64,000 nt of DNA from Aedes albopictus (GCF_035046485.1 NC_085137.1:11052252-11116251), one strand, 5' to 3'; positions 38,803 through 50,190 are shown, counted from the stretch's first letter. Translations and numbers: made by a program. Notes: a model not told the origin generated them from the sequence alone.

Positions 38803-40380
38803 GAGATTCTTCCAACAGTTCCATCAGGGATTCCTCTAGGAGTTTCATTATATGTTCTTTTAAGATTGTAATCAGGGATTATTCCAAGGGGAATTCATTT
38901 AGGGATTCCTGTGCAGGGGTTTCTTAAGGCGCCATCCACAAAGTACGTATCGCTGTAGGGGGAGGGTGAAATACGACCAAGCGATACGGCTCATACAAAA
39001 AAAAAATAGGATTTTCATACAAAAAGCGTCACGGAGGGAGAGAGGGGTCAAAAATTGACGACTTAACGTAATAAATGAACGCCGCGTAAGAGGTATCAGC
39101 AAGCGTTTCTTTAGAGATTCCTCCAAAACTTCCCTCAGGGATTTCTCCAAAAGTTTCTCCATGGATTACTTAAGGAGCTCATGTAAAACTTTGATGAAGA
39201 AGTTCAGTCAGGGTCTTCCCAGTAGTTCCTTCTTTCAGAGGTGGTATTCTTCTACGAGTTTTTCAGGGATTCCTTCAGAAGAGTTCCTTCAAGGATGTTC
39301 TACCATGATTCCTCCAGGAGTTCATTTAGACAATCCTTCATTCAGACTTCATTCAGGGATGCTTACATGAGTGTCCTCAGGAATTCTCTTAGGGTTATAA
39401 TCAGGGATTTCTCTATGAGTTCCTTTCCTTTACACAATAATAAAAATTATAAAAAAATATGAGTTCCTTGAGAGATTTCTCCAAAAGCTCATGCAGAGGT
39501 TTTGGTAGCAGTTATTCAGGGATTCCTCCAGGAGTTCTTTTTCTAGAAGCTTCTTCTAAGGTTCCACTAAGAGTTCCTCCAGGAATTCTTCCTGGAATGC
39601 CACTACAGAACCTTCTAAATTTTTAATCAGAGATCTCTCCCGAAGCTCCTTCAGTAATTTCTCCGGGAATTCCTTAAAGTTTTTTCCAGGATTTCATTCA
39701 GGGATGCTTCTTGATGCTTCCTCTTTCAGAAGCTTCTTCAGGGATGTCTATCAGATACTTTTTCTAAGTTCATCCTCCAACAGGTGTTGCTCCATGAGTT
39801 TCTTCAGGGATTCGTTCTGTAGTTTTTTTTTTCAGCGATTTTCTTTATTCGAGAATTTTCCCAAAAGATCTTTCAGGAATACTTTCAGAGGATCTCAGAG
39901 ATTTTTCCAGCAATTTCTTAAGGAGTTCCTTCGGGGATTTCTTAAGGGATTGCTCTGTGAGGTCCTCCAGGAGTTCTTTAAGAGATTCCTCTAGGAGTTT
40001 CTTTAAATATTACGCTAGGATTATAATTTCTAGGAGTTCCTTCGGGAATTTGTCTTATTTTATAATCAGTGATTTCTCAAAGTGTTCATTGAGAAATCTC
40101 AGCAGGAGTTTCTTCAGAGATTGTTCCAGGAGTTCATTCAGCGATTCCACCAGGAATTGGTCCACCTGCACATGTATCTTTAGAAAACTCCTCCAAAACT
40201 TCTTTTAGGGATTTCTCCAGGAGTTCTATGATGGGTAACCTGCGAAGTTCTTTCAGGAACTCCTTAAAGGCTTCAACCGAAAACTTCTTTCGGGGAGTTC
40301 CTTCAGCGATTATTCCAGAGGTCACTTCAGACATACTTCCAGGTGATTTACCAAGGATTCTTGTAAGAGTTTTTTAGAAT
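38803..40380 (-). repeat. 24-bp satellite block
   Basis: Same AGGGATTCCTCCAGGAGTTC family, interrupted by the repeat at 38926-39090 and a short A/T run at about 39,432-39,460. Open frames here are by-products of the multiple-of-three period. Confidence 0.85.
38926..39090. repeat. AAGGCGCCATCCAC MITE-like repeat, copy 2
   Basis: Shares its plan and most of its sequence with 20323-20490: a GCGCCATCCACAAAGTACGT start, a CATACAAAAA core and an ACGTAATAAATGAACGCC end. Confidence 0.65.
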
Positions 40381-40450
40381 TTTTAGGTTATGTTTAGTTG
40401 GCGATTCAGTCATCAAATTCATTGAAAATGATGATTGAATCTTCATCCAA

Positions 40451-40479
40451 CGTTTCGCTTCATATGGAAGCTTCTTCAG
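40451..40479 (-). ncRNA. Hammerhead-like ribozyme motif, sense to the PLE
   Basis: Minus strand: CTGAAGA, then an A, then the hairpin GCTTC-CATAT-GAAGC, then GAAAC. CUGANGA ... stem II ... GAAA is the catalytic core of hammerhead ribozymes, which Penelope-like elements are known to carry. One extra nucleotide before stem II is non-standard, so activity is uncertain. Confidence 0.45.
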
Positions 40480-40914
40480 GGACTCTAAAAGTGTAGTTTA
40501 TTTACTGTTTGTTTGTCATTAGTGCCCAATTTCTTACCAATTTGTATCGTTTTTTGTCTAGTCGTGTTTGTTACAAAGATAATGGTGTGATTACTGTGCA
40601 ATATTTTTAAAGTGTACTTACAATTTGTTTTGGGAATGGTAGCATTACGGAAAGCACTAATTAAACAGGGTGTTGCGTATGAAAACGCATCTAAAATTTA
40701 AACCTTGATAAGACTAATTATATTTAAACTTTAGCACCCCTAGTGTAAAAAATTGCTCTAGAGCAAAGAGTAACAAAATCTCAATCAGAAGTGAAGATGA
40801 GTAGCAACAGTGAAGAGGTGGTAGAAGGAGCTAAAGCACCGAAATTGTAAGATTATTTGTTCATATTATAAATGGATGGATGGATTATTTAGGAAATATC
40901 AATAATATTATGGT

Positions 40915-41250
40915 CTATGGTCTGTTTGTGTTAGGTCTATTGGTGTGATTTGTTTTGGTTCTATTTTTAACATTTTTAAATGTGTGTAGTGTTCCTGCAT
41001 AGATTGCGTGTAGATTTTCTGTGTCTGATCGTTTGTTTACTGTTTTCTTAGTGTTGTATATGTGACAACTCTCTAGGAACTGGAGGTTGGTAGATTTGTG
41101 TGTCTTGTCTAACCTAAACGAGTGTTCCATTGCTGCTGCGTGGTTAACTAATGCTGTCTTCTCTCTGATTTCTGCTATTGCTCTGTCCCTGTTTGTGTGT
41201 CCATCCTCTCTCAGCTTCTGCAGCTTTCTCACGTTTGATCGATGGCCAGG
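40915..41250 (-). pseudogene. Penelope-like GIY-YIG endonuclease C-terminus
   Basis: Minus-strand frame with GHTNRDRAIAEIREKTALVN, HAAAMEHSFRLDKTH, LESCHIYNTKKTVNKRSD and TENLHAIYAGTL. This matches the distal half of the GIY-YIG-type endonuclease at the end of PLE proteins (the usual 'TALxxHxxxxxHxFd...LExxHI...vNkRsDt'). The GIY-YIG residues and the reverse transcriptase are absent. The frame extends upstream into the inverted repeat, where it is not PLE-like. Confidence 0.72.
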
Positions 41251-41279
41251 CCAGTAAATAAACCACACTTTTAGAGTAC

Positions 41280-41307
41280 CTGAAGAAGCTTCCATACGAA
41301 GCGAAAC
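41280..41307 (+). ncRNA. Hammerhead-like ribozyme motif, inverted copy
   Basis: Plus strand: CTGAAGA, A, GCTTC-CATAC-GAAGC, GAAAC, one loop base different from the copy at 40451-40479. It lies in the opposite arm of the inverted repeat. Confidence 0.45.
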
Positions 41308-41378
41308 AATGGATGAAAATTTAATCATCGTTTTCAATGAATTTGATAACTGAATCGCCAACTAAACATAACCTAAAA

Positions 41379-41957
41379 GTACGCCTACAGTCGTTCAGAA
41401 CCAGAGTTTTTTTTTTTATAATTTCCTCAGTGATAACTCCATGAGTTTCTCCAGGAATTTCCCCAAAAAAATATTCGGAGATTCCTCCAAAAGTTTCTTC
41501 AGTGATTCATTGCAGGGAGTACTCTACGGATCTCTCCAAGGATTTCTCTTAGAAGTCCCTTCAGGGATTTCACTAAGATTATTATCAGGGATTTCTCCAG
41601 GAGTGCCGTGACGGATCTCATCCACAGGAGTTCAAACAGGAATTTTACACGACATCTCCAGAATTTCCTTCTAAGGATTACGACCATATAATTCCTTCAG
41701 AGATTCTTCCAGAGATTCGTTCAGGAATTAAACCAGACGTTCCTGATTTATTTCAGGATTCATGGAATGCCCAAAGATTCCCGAATTTATAAGTATTATA
41801 GAAAATCTTCTTAAATATTTATAGTAATATGTTCTCTTCGGAACTTCGTGTAGTCTAGAAATCCTCGTGAGCATACTTTAGTCTCCTAAGCAGCCAAAAA
41901 GTTCCATTCGGTACTTGTTAGATCCTGAAATCCCATTTTGCGAAACTTTTGATTACT
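41379..41957 (-). repeat. 24-bp satellite, end of block
   Basis: Continues the satellite to about 41,760, then fades into unique A/T-rich sequence. Confidence 0.7.
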
Positions 41958-41958
41958 A

Positions 41959-42226
41959 CCGTCTACCCCCGTTGGTTTGAACGACCCCTCTTGCAAACCA
42001 ACGGGATTCATTTTTAGTTTGAATTTCTAGCAACCCTGTAGGCGACGGAGAAACACACTACTGGCAGCCATATTTGATGTTTTGTTTTGATTCTGCGTTC
42101 CGTTTCATTACGTTTCATTAGCAGAATGACGTTTGAACCATTTTCAATTTGAACGATGTGCAGATTAGCGGGGGTCAAATTAAAAAGTGTTCAAATTAGA
42201 TGCGGTCAAACCACCGGGGTAGACGG
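41959..42226. mobile_element. TA-flanked MITE (CCGTCTACCCC ends)
   Basis: Ends CCGTCTACCCC and GGGGTAGACGG are perfect inverted repeats (11 bp) with TA on both sides (41957-41958, 42227-42228); TTTGAACG / CAAACCACCGG extend the match loosely. 268 bp, no ORF. Confidence 0.82.
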
Positions 42227-42228
42227 TA

Positions 42229-43072
42229 TAGGGAAATGATTGTTGTGTCTACGAACCTTATGATAACAAATTTAAGTTACAATCATCATCAGGTTCATCA
42301 GAAGTGTAATAAAATGTCACACATCGTTCGTAATCGCTACAAGCCGCCACAGCTCCATGGGATCATCGTATTTATCCAATCCGTATCAGTCTGCACTGTC
42401 ACACACTCTCATAGAGTGCGGGGAAATTGGACAGACTTGCATGTTGGTGGCCAGTCCTGTCACTGCTGCTGCACCTCGCTAGGTCACTAAACCCGGCAGA
42501 CATTGAACGGAGGTCATGCAGATCGTTGCTCTTCTGGTGCAGTGGAGCTGCATTACCTTATACGAATGAGCCACTGATGACTGTCTGCTCTGCGCTGTTG
42601 ATCGCAGTAGGCCAATGGGTACTGCCTACCTTCCACCTGGCTGCAGTTTCAAACTAGGAGAGTGCAGTGCAGTGGATAAATACGCAACAACGCGAAACAA
42701 AGTAAGCTCCGACTTATGGTGGGCGGTTTAAGAGAAGATGACGCTTGCTGCGACTGACTGACTGCGACTGGATTGTCGGTGTTTGTTTCAATACTTCTCA
42801 TTTGAACACGGACGCGGCCTCGTCAAGCACCAAGGGTATCTGTTCTATGTACTGTGACGCGCCGCCGTCATCATCGGCGCGCGCGAGAGAACGTCCAGCG
42901 CATGTTAATCTACTGACGTAAGGCTGGACTAATGACATTTTTTTTTGCGGAGTCGTGCTTTCTTGGAAATGTGATGAGACACGTGTTACGGAATTTGTAA
43001 GCGATAAGATGAGGTTTGGGTCGCACTTTGGCACTACAATGATGGGTTGCTCCGATTGAGAATGTTTTGAAG
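42229..43072. other. Unique island, no gene shown
   Basis: Higher GC and no satellite. Frames on both strands are short. It ends with a GC-rich, CpG-bearing stretch (about 42,850-42,905) that could belong to a promoter, but no gene structure was found. Confidence 0.35.
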
Positions 43073-43084
43073 ATAATAAATCTT

Positions 43085-43368
43085 CTCTCTCTCTTCTTGG
43101 CGTAACGTCCTCACTGGGACAAAGCCTGCTTCTCAGCTTAGTGTTCTATGAGCACTTCCACAGTTATTAACTGAGAGCTTCCTCTGCCAATGACCATTTT
43201 GCATGTGTATATCGTGTGGCAGGCACGAAGATGCTCTATGCCCAAGGAAGTCAAGGAACTTTCCTTTACGAAAAGATCCTGGACCGACCGGGAATCGAAC
43301 CCGTCACCCTCAGCATGATCATGCTGAATACCCGTGCGTTTACCGCCTCGGCTATATGGGCCCTTAAT
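43085..43368 (-). mobile_element. Feilai-type tRNA-derived SINE, copy 2
   Basis: Nearly identical to copy 1 at 23565 (same GGGCCCATATAGCCGAGG head, B box and tail), with a perfect 12-bp TSD ATAATAAATCTT (43073-43084, 43369-43380). Confidence 0.92.
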
Positions 43369-43380
43369 ATAATAAATCTT

Positions 43381-43995
43381 ATGTTCCCGTAAACGTGGAA
43401 AATACTTACTTCGGGAATAACACACTATTTGCTTTTTGCAATTCTTCAAATTATGTATTGAAATATTGTGATTCTTCAAATAATTGCATAAATGTCGTAA
43501 ATCATCCGATTTCTTGTTTTCCAAATCTCCCTAACATGTCATCAAAACAACGCGATAACTTGTCTGCGCTATAACCATAACAATCGTGTCAATAACATCC
43601 GCCTGAAGTTGATCAAAGCAACCACCTATGCAACATGGGAAAACAAAAATCCCCTATCCTGATGCGCGTTCGTAGTCTTCGTCATCGACTTGTTCTTGCT
43701 GTTCGATAAACCAACTGACCGCCTGCGACGGCGCGTCGGCGACCTTCATTGGAGGCATTCTCCGTTTTGTAGGATTATTTCCGTCTTTTCAGCATAATAA
43801 GAACTTGCATTGGGGGTATTTGTGGGAAAATACGTGTTTCCTGGTCAATATATTTAACCTTTTGAAACAAACTTCGCCTTCAGGTACTATTCAGAGCTCT
43901 ATAAACTTATGCAATTTTTACAAACTTTTATATCAAATTTCACACAACAAAATTGAGATATTGTAAAACACTAAATCAAGTAATTTTATATATTA
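43381..43995. other. Unique island with a small ORF
   Basis: No repeat recognised. The only coding-like item is the 34-codon ORF at 43654-43758. Confidence 0.35.
43654..43758 (-). CDS. Possible small ORF or first exon, 34 residues
   Basis: ATG at 43758, TAG at 43656-43654. The peptide begins MPPMKVADAPSQAVSWF, is acidic in its second half (IEQQEQVDDEDYERASG) and has no low-complexity or TE look. GC and codon use are higher than the surrounding DNA. I do not recognise a family. It could be a short conserved peptide, a first exon whose donor I missed, or chance. Confidence 0.25.
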   Translation of the reverse strand: MPPMKVADAPSQAVSWFIEQQEQVDDEDYERASG

Positions 43996-44211
43996 CAGTA
44001 GACGTTCGATGGCTACAACATGTTTACGTTTCACTTAGCGAACGAAATTCGATAACTGAAACGTCTGACAGATGTCAACAACCCATCAGTTGACATTGAA
44101 TGAACGTGAAATTCACGCAAGTGTTCATTAGGGCCAACATGGCGCACCATTTTGACACTCAGCGGTGCGATAAATGCCAAATTTGTTGCACTATCGGACT
44201 TGCAGTTAAAA
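43996..44211. mobile_element. pogo-like MITE, copy 4, 3'-truncated
   Basis: CAGTAGACGTTCGATGGC after TA, following copies 1-3 up to TTGCAGTTAAAA, then cut off directly by 24-bp satellite at 44,212. Confidence 0.78.
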
Positions 44212-45540
44212 ATTCTGATGGAATTCCAGGAAAAAAATCTTGCAGAAGTTCCAGCAGGAAATCCTTTCGGGGACATTTTAGGAGGCTTTATTTTAAATCC
44301 TGAACAAGAATTGCTTGAGGAAACTAAACAGAAATTACTGAAGGAATCCCGATATGAATTTATGAAGAAATCCCATCAGGAGTTTCTGGAGGAATCGCCT
44401 AATAAAATCCCTGGAGGAATACCTAAAGGAATCACAGGAGAATTCCTTGTGCTGCCAACTAGATGTTTTGCTCGGGCATCTTGGCACGGCGACGTCGTCC
44501 ACGCGGTTATCATGCCAACGTGAGGCTCGCGATCAAAGCAAACGAGGAGAAATTCAAATTGGTGAAAATTTTCAAGCGATCCAGACGTGCTTCAGCTGCA
44601 AATTGTTAAATTGTAGCGTTAGTTTTAATAAAGTAATATTGGAATTTATTATAGAAAGTGTATTTTAATTGGAAATTTTTCTAGTGGAAGTCTCGCGGTT
44701 CATTTTTGAGCAGTTCTGGTTAGTGCTGACCGAGGCCTTTCAGGACTGCTGAATTTTATACTCTGGAAGACTTCTTACTGGACTGTCAGAAGAAATCAAT
44801 CCCAGGAGAAATACCCTAAAGTATTACTGAAGATAGCACAGAAAGAATTTTTGGAGGATTCCTAAAATGAACTCCTGGATCAATCCCTGTAGTAATTCTT
44901 TGAGGAATCTTTGGAGAGATATCAAGAGGGATCGTAGTAGAAATTTATGGAGCAATCTCAGTAGAAATACTAGGAGGAACTCCATAAATTTCTGGTGAAA
45001 TACCACGAGAAATTTTAAAAGGAATCTTTGGAGGAACACCTAAATCTCTGAACAAATCTCTAGAGGAATTCCTGAAAATATCCCTGGAGCAATCCCTAGA
45101 GGAATTTTTTTGAAAAATGCTGGAAAGATTTAGATATTTAGAAAGAGATTACATATCTTAGGAGGGATTCCTAGAGAAATTCCCGCGGGTTTGGTTGAGC
45201 TAACTCAACTGAAATTTCTAGCAAAATCTCAGCGGCAATTTTGCTAGCAGTCCCAGCTAAAAAAACCTGAGAGAACCCATGAATTCCTAGAGGAATATCA
45301 AACGATATTCCTCGAGGGATTCTTGAAGGAATCTTTGGAAAATTGCCTGAAAGAATACCTAGAGAAATCTTTGGAGAGTGTTATTGGAGAAACCGCTGAA
45401 GGAATCTTTGGAGGTATCTTTGGAACAAGCTCGACAGAAATCTCCGAAGAAATCTCAAAACAAATCCCCGATGGATTTTTAGAGGAAATCACTTAAGCAA
45501 TCCCTAAAAAAATTTCCTGAAGAAATCACAGGAAAATAAA
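44212..45540 (+). repeat. 24-bp satellite, plus orientation
   Basis: GGAATTCC/GGAATCCCTGAA units in the same sense as 1-460. A 250-bp less repetitive gap (44,450-44,700) contains GC-rich text of unknown origin. Frames through it, e.g. 44152-44523, are not genes. Confidence 0.78.
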
Positions 45541-46180
45541 TCTAAACTTAGGGTGGTTCAAATGGTTCTCATGATCACAACATCAACATTTTAAAGCAAT
45601 GGAATATTCTTCAAAGTTGAAAAGCACTTAATTCTGAACAACTTTGCTGACGAAACCTTATTTCTATCTCTTATGATTCGAGAAATATTTTTCTAATGCG
45701 AGGTATGCACTTTAAACAAAATCGCTCAAGTAATTTTCGTTCAGTGCATTATTTTTCCGTGACCGGAATGAGCCATTTTACGAGACGATTCGAATCAGCT
45801 GATCGCTCATTTCATGAATGAAAATTTGACAGGAGGTTGCGCCCAAGCCCGTGAGTGTTAATATCAATATCAACACTGTTGTCGTTTCGTAAAATAGACT
45901 ATGGTCAAGAAATTTAACACAGCAAGCCCCATTTGATTTGACATTTCGTTACAGCTCCGTACTAGGATCCGGAATAAAGCGATGCTTTATCATTTCTTGA
46001 GCGATTCCTTGCCTGAATTTTCCACGCATCGAGATAGGCCAAAAAATTTCTTGAGATCTGCGTACTACCCATAAAGAAAGAAGTTAGGATGACACTTTTT
46101 GCAGGAATCGCTGATAGAATTTCACAAGGAATTCCTAGAGGAATTTCTGAAAAAAAAAAAACAAATCAATGTCGTGCATC
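45541..46180. other. Short unassigned stretch with a TIR remnant at 45772-45898
   Basis: ATTTTACGAGACGATTCGAA at 45772 and TTTCGTAAAAT at 45888-45898 are imperfect inverted ends of a ~127-bp element; a related pair (GAGACGTTTCAAATCAGCTG ... AACGTCTCGTAAAAT) lies at 61287-61660. Otherwise nothing recognised. Confidence 0.45.
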
Positions 46181-46544
46181 AATAGGAAGCTATCAGTGAA
46201 GTACTAGATTGAAAGTAGTGAGCTGGATTTTTGTATGGTGAGATGATCAATTCTCCGTTTCTGCAATGAAATGGCGCAAACAGCGTGGGTTATATGATTT
46301 CTTGCCTAATTTAATGCTGTTTGAGCAAAAGTTTGGGAAACTGTGTTGTTGAAGTTGTAAGAAATAAATAATACAACAACACAGTTAACCACACTTTTGC
46401 TCAAACAGCATCAAATTAGGCAAGAAATCATATAACCCACGCTGATTGCAATATTTCATTGCAGAAACGGAGAATTGATCATCTCACCATACACAAATCC
46501 AGCTCACTACTTTCAATCTAGTACTTCACTGATTGCTTCCTATT
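46181..46544. mobile_element. Palindromic fold-back MITE, 364 bp
   Basis: AATAGGAAGCTATCAGTGAA at 46181 pairs with the right end at 46544, and pairing continues to the centre near 46,360 (AACACAGTT / AACTGTGTT, with small gaps). Essentially the whole element is one hairpin inside satellite. Confidence 0.82.
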
Positions 46545-46776
46545 CCTGATGAAATCCTTAGAATACAGAAGAATTCTCTGAAGGAATGCCTAACGAAATT
46601 TCAGGAGAAAATCGTGGATAAATTTAATAAAGGAAGTTTAGAAGAAACCTTCAGACGAATTCCTGTAGACATTTTTGAATTTCTAGAAGATTATCTGCAG
46701 GTATTTAAAAAAATCTTGAACAAATATCTACAGAAAGCCATTGAGAAACCCTTGGGGGAATTCATATAAACATTTA
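46545..46776 (+). repeat. 24-bp satellite, plus orientation
   Basis: Short satellite block that borders the giant fold-back element. Confidence 0.7.
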
Positions 46777-48477
46777 TTAACACTCCTGCGTCGATGCTAT
46801 TTTTCACTTACACGAACGTCTATGCCTCAAAAAAAGTTGGAACGCTAATTTCAACCTTCTATATCTCGACCGTTACATGCCCGATTTTAAAATTTTTTTT
46901 AGCAATGGATTTTTTAGGATCTCTGGATGAGTATACATGTTTTGAAAATTTTCTCTGATCAAAATTCTAATTTCTAGTACTAAAAACCCCGGAGCAAGTC
47001 GCTATAAATTTCGTAAGATTTTTATATTCGAGCAGAACTTTAAATTTATCGCGATGACTACATGATTTTTTGATGGTGAATAGCCCACACGAGTGTAATA
47101 AAGCTATCAATGTGATTATAGTGATTATTCATCACTCAAAGCACTGCAATATATTCACAAAACTACGTGTAATACAGAAAAAATCATATTTTCTTTTGTA
47201 ACTTTAAATTTGTCGCGATGACCAATGTATTTTTTTATTTTAAAATGTGCGCATATACTTAAGGAAGAAATTCTCAGAACATTGTTGATATTTTTCTCTT
47301 CAAAGAACATCAAAAAAAATCAGAAAACTACGAATTTTTCAGGAAAAATATACAATTTCGTTATAACTTCAAACTAATCTCGAATTCCCATACATTTTAT
47401 GATTTTAAAATATTTGCGTATTTATCCAGAACAAGTTTGCAGAACATTATTGATGTAAATCTGGCAAAAGAACTACAAAAATTCAGAAAACGACGAATTT
47501 TTCAGGAAAAATATACAATTTTGTTATAACTTCAAACTAATCTTGAATTCCCATACATTTTATGATTTTAAAATATTTGCGTATTAATCCAGAACAAGTT
47601 TCCAGAACATTATTGATGTAAATCTGGCAAAAGAACTACAAAAATTCAGAAAACTACGATTTTTTTCGGGAAAAATATTTGATTTTGTAATAACTTCAAT
47701 CTAATCTTGAATTCTCATACATTTTATGATTTTAAAATATTTGTGTATTTATCCAGAACAAATTTGCAGAACATTTTTGATGTAAATTTGGCCAAAGAAC
47801 TACAAAAATTCAGAAATTTACGATTTTATCAGGAAAAACATACAATTTTGTTATAACTTTAAACTAATCTCGAATTCCCATACATTTTATGATTTTAAAA
47901 TGTTTGCGTATTTATCCAGAACAAGTTTGCAGAATATTATTGATGTAAATCTGGCAAAAGTGCTACAAAAATTCAGAAAACTACGAATTTTTCAGGAAAA
48001 ATATACAATTTTGTTATAATTTCAAACTAATCTCAAATTCCCATAGATTTTAAGATTTTAAAATATTTGTGTATTTATCCGGAACAAATTTGCAGAACAT
48101 CATTGATACAAATCTGGCCAAAGAACTACAAAAAAAATCAGAAAACCACGATTTTTTTCAGGAAAAATATACAATTTTGTAATAACTTCAATCTAATCTC
48201 GAATTCCCATACATTTCATGATTTTAAAATATTTGTGTATTTATCCAGAACAAATTCTCAGAACATTATTGATATAAATTTGGCCAAGGAACTACAAAAA
48301 ATTCAGAAATTTACGATTTTATCAGGAAAAATATACAATTTTGTTATAACATCTTATTGGTCTCAAAATCTTGGACATTTTATGATTTTAAAATATTTTC
48401 GTTTGTATCCAGAACAAGTTTGCAGAATATTATTGATATGAATGTGGCCAAAGAACTACAGAAAATTCAGAAAACTA

Positions 48478-48499
48478 ACAAGCCCAGGTTAATCATCAT
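48478..48499 (+). mobile_element. 22-bp LINE-type insertion with 10-bp TSD
   Basis: ACAAGCCCAGGTTAATCATC plus AT is flanked by CAGAAAACTA on both sides (48468-48477, 48500-48509), and other units of the array lack it. The same 22 bases form the 3' end of the retroposon at 57159-57363, so this is the extreme 3' tip of that family. Confidence 0.88.
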
Positions 48500-49038
48500 C
48501 AGAAAACTATGTTTTTTCAGAAAAAATATACAATTTTGTTATAACTTCAAATCAATATCAAATTCTCATACATTTTATGATTCTAAAATGTTTGCGAATT
48601 TATCAAGAACAAGTTTGCAGGCATTATTGATATAAATCTGGCAAAAGAACTACAAAAAATTCAGAAATGTACGATTTTTTCAGGAACAATATACAATTTT
48701 GTTGTAACTTCAAACTAATCTCAAATTCCCATACATTTTATGATTTTAAAATATTTGCGTATTTATCCAGAACAACTTTGCAGATCATCATTGATATAAA
48801 TCTTGCCAAAGAACGACAAAAAATCAGAAAACTACGGATTTAATAACATCTTCTTGATCACAAAATCTTGGATAATTAATGATTTTAAATATTTTCGTTT
48901 GTATCCAGAACAAGTTTGCTGAACATTGTTGATATAAATATGACTAAAAAACTTCAACAAAAATCAGAAAACGTCGAGTTTTTCGGGAAAAATATATAAT
49001 TTTATTGTGACTTCAAATTGATCTCGATTTATTATACA

Positions 49039-49226
49039 ACCAGGAAGGGGTCGTCGGCTTCGTGGCCGCGCACACGTTGGCTTTTTGCAGTTGAGGAGGA
49101 CCTAAGGACTCTATACGTTCAGGGCGTCTGGAAGCGATTGGTCTAGGACCGAGGCCAGTGGAGGCGGATACTTCATTCGGCGTAGAATCACCACTACGAG
49201 TTGTAGCCCATCAAGTATCAAGTAAG
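49039..49226 (+). mobile_element. 188-bp 5'-truncated LINE with 10-bp TSD
   Basis: TSD TTATTATACA (49029-49038, 49227-49236). The body encodes a broken LINE C-terminus (GRRLRG...RTRWLFAVEEDLRTLY) and ends GTATCAAGTAAG, the same family as 59812-60107. Confidence 0.9.
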
Positions 49227-50190
49227 TTATTATACATTTTATGATTTTAGATTTTTTGCGTATTTATTTAAAACAAGTTTGCAGAACATTGTTGATAGTT
49301 AAGCTGCTAAAAACTACGAAAAATTCAAAAATCTACGAATTTTTCAGGAAAATTATACAATTTCGTTATAACTTAAAATTGATCTCGATTTACTATATAT
49401 TTTATGATTTTAAAATATTTGCGTATTTATCCAAAACGAGTTTGTAGAACATCGATCATAGCTTTCTCCTAAAAGAACTACTAAGAAAACTAGGAATTTT
49501 CCAGGAAAAATATTCAATTTTGTTAATACTTCAAATTGATGTCAAAATCCCATACGTTTTATTATTTTTAAGTAATTGCGTATTTATGCAAAACAAGTTG
49601 CACAACATTGCTGATATAATTCTGCCCAACAAACTTCAAAAAATACAGAACACTACGATTTTTTCAGGAAAAATATACAGTTTCGTTATAATTTCAAATT
49701 GTTTTCAATATTCCATATATTTGCGTATTTATCTAAAATATATTTGCAGAACATTGTTGATATTATTCGGACAAAAAATCAGGAAACTATGAAAATTTCC
49801 GGATAATTTATAATTTTGTTATAACATAAGATTGATATAATTCTGGTTAAAGAGCTACAAAAAAAGCAGAAGCTATGAATTTTTCAAAAAAAAAAAAATA
49901 CAATTTTATTATTACTTCAAATTGATCTTAATTCTTAATTCAATTTATGATATTAAAATATTTGCGTTATGCATCCAAAATTTATGATTAAAAAAATGCC
50001 GATTTTTCCGAAGCAAACCACTGTTGATATTATGCTGGCAAAAGCACTACAAAAATTCAGAAAAATACATTTTTTCTGATGACGTACATTTTAATTATAA
50101 CCAATTATAATCAATTTTAAGATTTCAACATCCCATACATATTATGATTTGAAAAAAGTTGCTTATTTATACAGAACAAGTATTTTAAAA

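Larger units (their letters stand above)
40381..41378 (-). mobile_element. Penelope-like element fragment between inverted repeats
   Basis: TTTTAGGTTATGTTTAGTTG at 40381 and its reverse complement ending at 41378 start a diverged ~120-bp inverted repeat. Between them the minus strand encodes the C-terminus of a Penelope-like (PLE) protein. Inverted partial terminal copies are a known habit of PLE insertions. Each arm holds a hammerhead-like motif (see separate entries). Confidence 0.72.
47331..50190 (+). repeat. 163-bp tandem array, left arm (~16 units)
   Basis: Landmark GATTTTAAAA falls at 47401, 47564, 47728, 47891, 48054, 48220, 48384..., i.e. every 163-166 bp. Units share AACTTCAAACTAATCTCGAA, GCGTATTTATCCAGAACAAG and CAGAAAACTACGA. 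Units toward the centre (49,500-50,190) are the most diverged. Three later insertions lie in the whole element: 48478-48499, 49039-49226 and, in the right arm, 51436-51738. Confidence 0.92.

Noticed and set aside
42798..43034. 78-codon minus-strand ORF in the unique island
   Set aside because: No splice partner, weak codon bias and no recognised motif; not enough to call a gene.
44152..44523. Glu/Phe-rich ORFs in the 24-bp satellite blocks
   Set aside because: A period divisible by three keeps frames open on both strands; the residues simply repeat the satellite.
48067..48441. ORFs of 60-124 codons in the 163-bp arrays (47,300-52,800)
   Set aside because: They repeat with the array, are A/T-driven (Ile, Asn, Lys, Phe), and exist in both arms in opposite directions; repeat by-products.
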